Origin: Metaphire vulgaris
Taxonomy: Eukaryota > Annelida > Clitellata > Crassiclitellata > Megascolecidae
Length of the DNA stretch: 64,000 nt
NCBI GenBank assembly: GCA_018105865.1
Contig: CM030848.1
Location: forward strand, 9,920,301-9,984,300
Direction: 5' to 3'
Numbering within the stretch: the first letter of the stretch is position 1; every line of letters begins with the position of its first letter. The notes beneath the pieces are model-generated. The model was not told the DNA's origin and ran no database searches. It was given only the letters and a program-made list of their open reading frames with translations. Shown here piece by piece: positions 57,424-64,000 of this stretch. The translations under genes and the position numbers were made by a program.

Positions 57424-58483
57424 TGATCTTAAGTGGTTTAGGAGGCCAGGTAAGCCTGTGTGAAAACCACTGTAGTAACTCTCCACATTCAATAACCTAG
57501 TTTTCCGAGATAGCCTTTGAATCCATTCACCGGTTCAACTGTCACTCCCATGATATAATAGAAGACTAGACTTATGTCAATTCCATCAGTACAACATTCA
57601 CTATCACAGACCAACAAAAGTCTTGCAGGTACAAAAGGGCGTACTGTATATTTCTTATGATAAGACTGTTCCCAGTGGGGATCAGGATGCAAAAACTAAA
57701 ATTTTTACTCCCAGTGAGGTTGTTTTCAACCATTGTGGAGTGATTCGAACTCCCAGCATTCTCAGCAAATACATAGGGCCTACACGTAGATGCATACAGT
57801 ACACACAGGCAAAGACACAGAGACTCAGTCCTGCTAGGAATAAAAAAAAATCAAACAATAACAACGGTGTTCCCACCCATTTGAAGATGTAGATACACTG
57901 CCATCCTTTACTTACAGTTGAAGAGTGTTGCAGGAATGTTGCCAAATAACCAGCATAGTAACAAAAGAAGCTAAGACAAAATAGTGTTGCAATCTGTTTT
58001 TCCTTCAAACATGAACATCTCCATTTGGTCCAGTGCAGAAGCTACAGTACAAGAACAATTCAAACCAATTTATATCTAAAAACACCTAAATAATATGCAA
58101 ATTGAATTCTGCTAAAGTCATAAAGTCCAAATGTGTTAAACACAAAAACCAAAAATAGGTTTAAAGAGACGAAAAACTCACAAATTGATTCAGTGAAATG
58201 CCCAAAAGAGCAACAAGAAATCATGGAAACTACATCAAAATAATTTCTGCAATTCGCATTTAGGTACATATAAAGAAAAGCACAACATAGCTTTTTTCAA
58301 GTGATAGAATGATGATGGAATGAAGAAGATATTCTCCAAAATCTTGCAACTAAGAAAGACACCGTCAAATTTTCAAAGCATATTTACAGAAGGATATATA
58401 CTAAAGTCTAAAACCTGTCAATGAAAATAATAGCTACGACCCCAATCAAAATGATGACGTACATGTATGTTAAAAGTAATGTT

Positions 58484-58648
58484 TCAAAAGAGATTTTGTC
58501 TAATTTTGTGAACAGTATTGCTCATTGAATGTGGAAGAGCCTTGACCTTGTATGCAACAGCCAACAGTATGATAGCCATTGGGAAAATGAACCAACAAAA
58601 TGAGGTTGGATTGACCGTTACTTCCAAGGGACAAGTCCTCGTCAAATT
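58484..58648 (-). other. Candidate terminal exon with a membrane segment
   Basis: After acceptor ACTTTTTCAG (58649), one frame reads NLTRTCPLEVTVNPTSFCWF, then IFPMAIILLAVAYKVKALPH, and stops at 58484. Residues about 18-33 look like a single transmembrane helix followed by basic residues, the form of a short cytoplasmic tail. No upstream exon was recognised; a second frame is also open for much of the length. Confidence 0.25.
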
Positions 58649-59424
58649 CTGAAAAAGTTAAGACATTTTACCCACGTATATAAGCACTGTTTAACACATC
58701 TAAATAGCATACAATTTAAATCTGTGAGCAATAAACAAACAGTGAAAAGAGTAAACCAATACTGTAAATGCTCCATAAGTAACCATTCTAACAGAAAGAA
58801 ATATTGTCAGCAAGTATCTGTCAGTGATATTAATTATTAATATAAATAACTGTGCCTTTGAATGAACTTATGAATGAATGAATGAATGAATAATTAAGAA
58901 TTTTTAGATATATAAATCATAAAAAGCATCAACGTGCAATGCGACTCATAACAGAACATGAATTGGGGAGTGGATCTTTACCAGATGCTGCCAAAAGGTC
59001 AGTGGAGATGAATGACCTTTGAACCCGTCAGTACACAGAGCCACTGTTGAGACATTTGAGTATATAATGGCTCTCACATTTCTTAGAAGTTTAGCAAAGA
59101 AGTTTCTGTTAAACTAAAACAAATAATTGATCATCTTCAGGTCTCCAATTCAACAAATAAGTGAGAAGGTTTTAAATTAGTATCTGCTTCAATGGCACAA
59201 AATCTTATGTCATGAAGTGTCATGTCACATGATATTGTCATTATGTGACAATGGCAGTGCAAACACATAAGTGACATCCATAGTTTTTCATTCTGAACTG
59301 TATTTAGAAGGTCAGAGCCAGTAAGGCCATTCCAAATAGTAATACCATCTCAAATAGTTTTGTATATCATATTAAATTATACTAAAAAAATTCAAATTCC
59401 GATGAATAGAAGCAACTGTTCAAG

Positions 59425-59610
59425 CAGGGGTGGCGCTATGGGGGTGGATCCGCGGACCCACCCAGCCTCGGGCAGCAGCACCCGAACAAATCGTGCAAAT
59501 CCGCAGAGAAATTTTGATTTGGGGGGGAGGAGGAGGGGTAGTCTGAACCGGGTCCTGGTTGTGTAGATTGCATGAGACCAACCCAATCAACAAAACCCAG
59601 CGCCGCCCTG
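59425..59610. mobile_element. hAT-like MITE, CAGGGGTGGCGCT family
   Basis: 186 bp, CAGGGGTGGCGCTATGGGGG to CAGCGCCGCCCTG, perfect duplication TGTTCAAG at 59417-59424 and 59611-59618. Confidence 0.88.
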
Positions 59611-61111
59611 TGTTCAAGTGATTAAACATTCTAGTAAATAACATCCAAAGAATCTGAATTTCTTACGTTTTGCTAACTACACTGTTTGGGGCACGATAAG
59701 TCTTGAATGATTAGCTATGCAATAAATAGAATGAATAAAGACTTCCTAAGCAGCTATGCTTGTTATTTATAAAAATTGAGCATCTACCATTTCAGATGAC
59801 CCAGCTCTGTAAGAAATTACAAAGCAAGCAACACGCAAAGCTCGAGTGAAGAGATATTTCAGGTCCAAGTGTTGTAATTTTGAATATTGCCGATCAAAGA
59901 AAAGCCGAAAGTTGGCTGGTCTTTCATTCTCTGTGTCTTCTTCTAAAAGGCTTACAGAGAGCTATCAGCATTATTCTAAAACAAATTCAATAATTTTCAT
60001 CAATTCACATCATCTTGTGCATTTCTAATGTAAGGAAATTGTGGAAATTTTTTAATAGAAGGGGAGTTTAAGTTACCATCAAATCCAAATTATAGCTAGC
60101 ACTGAAAATCTTTCAAAGTTCAAACTTATTTGTCAGGTAATTATCGATAATTGAAAAGGTGTAACTATTTTAGTCAGTTAATAACATGGTTGATAATTAA
60201 GACTGCCACGAACATAGTATTAAGATGAAATGGGCAAGGGAACGTCTAATAAATGACCACTCCTGAACGCTTGTACTTACACACTTAAATAAATACCTGG
60301 GAGATGAAACATATTTGTTTATATTCCAAATACAATTCATACATACTGAAGTGTTTAAAGCGCTCTTGACTTTACCTGAATTCTTGAAGATTATCCATAA
60401 ACACATAATAATAATAACAATTCATACATACTGGAGTGTACAGGCACCAGCATTAAAATAGAATAAAGAATAGGCTCTAAAATAACAAAAATACAAAATA
60501 CAGGTTTGTTTACAAGCAGCCATGATTTATAGCCATAAAGTATTGATTATCTACAAGTGATATCGCTATCAGGTAATATATGCAGTGAAGCAAATGCACA
60601 ACTGCAGCCCTATTCAGAAGATATGGAAATAAAGAACTTGAATAAGACTTGGGGGATTACGATTCTCCTTTGGAAGAACTGATGCCAAGTGCAATACTAG
60701 AATGGCACTACAGAAGTCTTATGTCATTATATTTTACTGTCCAACCAATCAATAAGAAAATCTGTAAAGCATATATTTGAGGAAGGCTGAGTCTCTGAAA
60801 TGCATTACCTGAATTACTGCATTGAAGTAACATGTGTTTCCTATGTTCTGTAAACCTGGAGGCTGAATGCAAAGAATAACAATAATTATTACCGGTACTA
60901 CAAACTGCTGGTTTCACAAATCAGCAAAGACAAAATGACAACTTTTGCTTCAGACAAAATTGTTCACAACTGCTAAACAAAATTAATCACTGGTATTGGA
61001 CCTCTGAGGACAGCAAGACTTGCATGACCATGAATTTAGAAGCTCTGTGTAAAATGAAACCTAAATAAAACATTAGTGGCTGAAAAGAATTATATGTAGC
61101 ACAATTCCAGA

Positions 61112-61305
61112 CATGGGCGTCCGCAGAAATTTTTCCAGGGGTTGCAAAACAGGGTCTTGTGACGAAAGAAATGAACAAATTTTCCAGGGGGGTGCAAAGC
61201 AAGGTTTTGTTATGAAAGAAACAAGTAGTTTACTTTTTTCATAACTCCACAATTTTTCCAGGGGGTGCAATTGCACCCCCTTGCACCTCCCTCTGGACGC
61301 CCATG
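61112..61305. mobile_element. MITE, CATGGGCGTCC family, copy 2
   Basis: 194 bp, CATGGGCGTCCGCAGAAATT to CTCTGGACGCCCATG, perfect duplication ATTCCAGA at 61104-61111 and 61306-61313. An internal segment around TTTTCCAGGGG...GCAAA is itself repeated twice. Confidence 0.88.
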
Positions 61306-63709
61306 ATTCCAGAGCTTCATCCAGATCAGCAAATACTACTACACAAAACTACTAACCCCTTTACCCATTCATTTCTTTGTAACGTGATGTAAAGTGGATG
61401 AGTATTCTTGGGGTAAATGGGAAAAGAGTTAAACTAAATTTTAAAGACTATGAACTTAGAAGCTCTTCCAAATGCTAGATAAAACTACGGTCCTGACAGC
61501 TGATAATTTCAGTGCAGGGATGCAAACCCCAAGATTTCAGAACTGATTAGGTAGGTGTTTGCATCTTACTTCTCCTCCCCAAAATGGATTTTCCTACAAA
61601 ATCTGGTAGTCTCAATTAGGCCAACCAGGTACCTACTGGTTTATCTTTCTTCACAGACACAACATTTTTGTATAAACGAACAAATAAATCTAACCTTAAC
61701 CATCGCAGCCTTTCACAAATATCACAAACGTATTGAGTCTTTAACCTTTATTGCCTGAAAATAATAAAATTAAATAAATGAAAAATAATACACTGCAGAC
61801 ATGCCCCATCTTAGAAAGGGTAAGTCGGTAAAATTTCAACCAAAGCGCAAATGATTTTGCAAATTATCACATGCGCTCTCAGAATGTAGCTAAATCTTCA
61901 ACTGTATGACTTAGTAGCCATTACGATTCCCACGTAGTGAGCGGAGGCCCCCAACACCCATTCACTACTTTCTTGGACCCACCCTCTGCTTAAACAATTT
62001 GCATTTGTGGCCTCTTGTGCTGCTATAATTTTTGACCAGTGTAAAGATTTCAGTAATGGTGAAATACGGCAGAACGTGGGTTACTTGGTTAGTGTGCAAG
62101 TCAAACCATTTTGAATTGATTGAAATTTACTGATGAATGCTTCTGTAAGATTGTGAAACAGCGAGTTGCAATAGTCAAATTCAGAGTGAACTACTGAAGT
62201 GGCGATGGCAGAAGCAGCTTTAATATCAAGGCAAGGACATCAGGGTATATAGATCATGAATAATATTATGAGCATAACAGGTTTTTGAATGCTGCAAAAT
62301 GTGAGCTTAAAGATTTAGAGAAGATTCAAAAGTAAATCCCAAGATCTTTGGCGATTGGAACAGAGGTAGTTATTGTGCCTTTGGCCAAGACCAGTGTGGG
62401 ATATTCAAATGAAAAAAGCAAGGAGGCTCATCAAAATTCTTAGAAATATTTTAAACATCTGGAGTGTTCTCCGTACTATGTCTGCTTATCTAAATAAAGA
62501 TCAAACCCACTACTTTTCGTCAACTTCATTTGCAATCCCGATTCAGGGGATCATAATCTGCGAACTGCAACCGTAGAATACCCTCAACTGGGATTAACGA
62601 CTGATCTGCCGTCAGCAATTATTACAATAAAGAATTATCCGTTTATCCCTAAGTAAGGTCTTCTGAAAAATGGCCGTATTGCAATATTGATGGAAAATCC
62701 GCTAAAATATAACTGATACTACCTGCCTCAAACAGTGGGGCTATAAAATATTTTTACACAATAATCGATTACACTGAATTATAGAATGGAGTGAAATTTA
62801 ACGAAAACGAAAAAACAGCAGCTTCCAGTAAGTTTCACTTTCTATTTCATCTCATTAAGCCTCGTTCTCAATCTCAGACTCTCGGTGCGTTCGTCTTCTT
62901 ATTACTTGAAAGTTTTGTTTTACATTAATTTGTCAGATTTATTTAGAGAGAAAGAAGAGTTGCAATATTTCGAAACTTAAATCAATCGTTCTATGGAAAT
63001 GGTATATTATAATTTAAACCAATCCAACTTCATTAGAATATCATAGAATCCATAGATATAAAAAATTTCATGTAATATTTCGATGCATTATGTAAATTAT
63101 TGTATTATCGCTCGACTTTTTTTTTTAATAAATTACTAACTCGAAAATTTATTTCAAACTTTCTCTTAAAATTTGTTAAGTGTTGTTTATTTAATAACTA
63201 ATATTACATAAAACGAGAACAGTTTTTTGACCTATGTTTTCTTAGGAAGTAAAATTAAGCATGAGGCGAAGCAGTGATGTTTCAGCTGGGACTCTGCCTG
63301 AAGCGAACAGCATTATTCGCGGAGAGGTGATCGCAAGTTTTAATATAGAAAAATTTGGCATTCCTGTTAAAACTGGAAACTGGAAGAGTGCGAGCATGGC
63401 GTACAGTATCTTCCAGTTTTAAGTTAACCTAGCCATAACCCTGCCATAACCCTTTCAGGCAGTGTTTACTGACTGCTTTTTAAGCTGACTGACTTTTTTG
63501 AAGTTATGAAACATTTTGCCTGACTATGGTTGAAATTGACAGGAGAGAGTCACATATCTGTGACAAATCAATTTGAATTTTAAAAGGCATTTTGATATTC
63601 TGCAGACTGTGGTGAAATGACATTAATATTCTGCATGATCTAAACAGTGCAAAGGCAGTTCTGGATAAAATTAAATAAAGTAGATTGTTTGATGATATTG
63701 TGATGGAAA

Positions 63710-63882
63710 CAGTGGCGGCTCCAGGATTTGGCAAGTGGGGGGGCGTTGGGATGGCAACTTCTAATCATGGGGGGGTCAACCATTTGTTGCTAGGTATGTA
63801 GTATTAAATATAGGGTCCCAACAGGGAGGTCAGTGAAGGGCCAGGCACTCAATCACGAGCCCCTCCTGTGGAGCCGCTACTG
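63710..63882. mobile_element. hAT-like MITE, CAGTGGCGGCTCC family, copy 3
   Basis: 173 bp, same orientation as the copy at 42.5 kb. Right terminus GAGCCGCTACTG has one change; duplication GATGGAAA / GATGGAAG has one mismatch. Confidence 0.85.
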
Positions 63883-64000
63883 GATGGAAGGAAAGTAATG
63901 CTGGTGACTTAACCCTTTCAGGGGTGCTTCTAGCTATACTACCCACACACATTCATGGTCAACACTGGTGCTGGGATGCATTATTCCCACGTATAAATAA

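Larger units (their letters stand above)
56943..64000. other. Right flank: repeats and no confirmed gene
   Basis: I looked for the USP catalytic-cysteine and ZnF-UBP exons on the minus strand and did not find them. Apart from the listed repeats and the candidate exon at 58.5 kb, the sequence is AT-rich without convincing coding signal. Confidence 0.5.

Noticed and set aside
57240..57500. Polyasparagine or polytyrosine frames
   Set aside because: Produced by the (AAT)n repeat.

Overview
The window is animal nuclear DNA. It is AT-rich, with small coding exons separated by GT...AG introns, many microsatellites, tRNA-derived SINEs, LINE tails and a dense set of short DNA transposons. Three protein families are clearly recognisable: AGAP, FOXRED2 and USP16/45. 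Their divergence from the vertebrate forms and the repeat content suggest a marine invertebrate, perhaps an invertebrate deuterostome or a lophotrochozoan, but the sequence alone does not settle the phylum. All exon boundaries below were deduced by eye from splice sites, reading phase and remembered family consensus; no alignment was run.

Layout. (1) About 1.6-14.0 kb, minus strand: the 5' thirteen coding exons of an AGAP (centaurin-gamma) Arf-GAP, covering the GTPase-like domain and the first part of the PH domain. Its 3' exons (rest of PH, Arf-GAP zinc finger, ankyrin repeats) lie off the left edge. Its promoter, near 14.1-14.25 kb, has a TATA box and two NRF1-type palindromes. (2) About 14.3-22.4 kb: intergenic, holding several hAT-like elements, a SINE, a long inverted-repeat element and microsatellites. 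(3) About 22.5-31.9 kb, plus strand: an unrecognised gene for a long, low-complexity, probably disordered protein of roughly 1,200 residues. Its two large reading frames are joined by an unexplained +1 frame change near 30.7 kb. (4) About 31.9-36.9 kb: DNA transposons, including an unusual interlocked inverted-repeat structure and a 1-kb hAT relic inserted in a LINE tail. (5) About 37.0-51.2 kb, plus strand: a complete nine-exon FOXRED2-like flavoprotein gene (623 codons in my model, phases closing exactly). One intron carries a dead non-LTR retrotransposon. (6) About 52.4-56.3 kb, minus strand: the C-terminal eight exons of a USP16/45-like deubiquitinase, convergent with FOXRED2. The exon with the catalytic cysteine was not found. 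(7) About 56.3-64 kb: two weak candidate exons plus repeats.

The genes do not form a pathway or operon. AGAP acts in membrane traffic and Arf signalling, FOXRED2 in ER-associated degradation, and USP16/45 in deubiquitination. The most striking unexplained signals are the palindrome TACCGGTA, present ten times when about one or fewer would be expected; a set of about thirteen hAT-like miniature elements, most with legible 8-bp target duplications; the interlocked inverted repeats at 34.2-35.0 kb; and the frame change in the novel gene.
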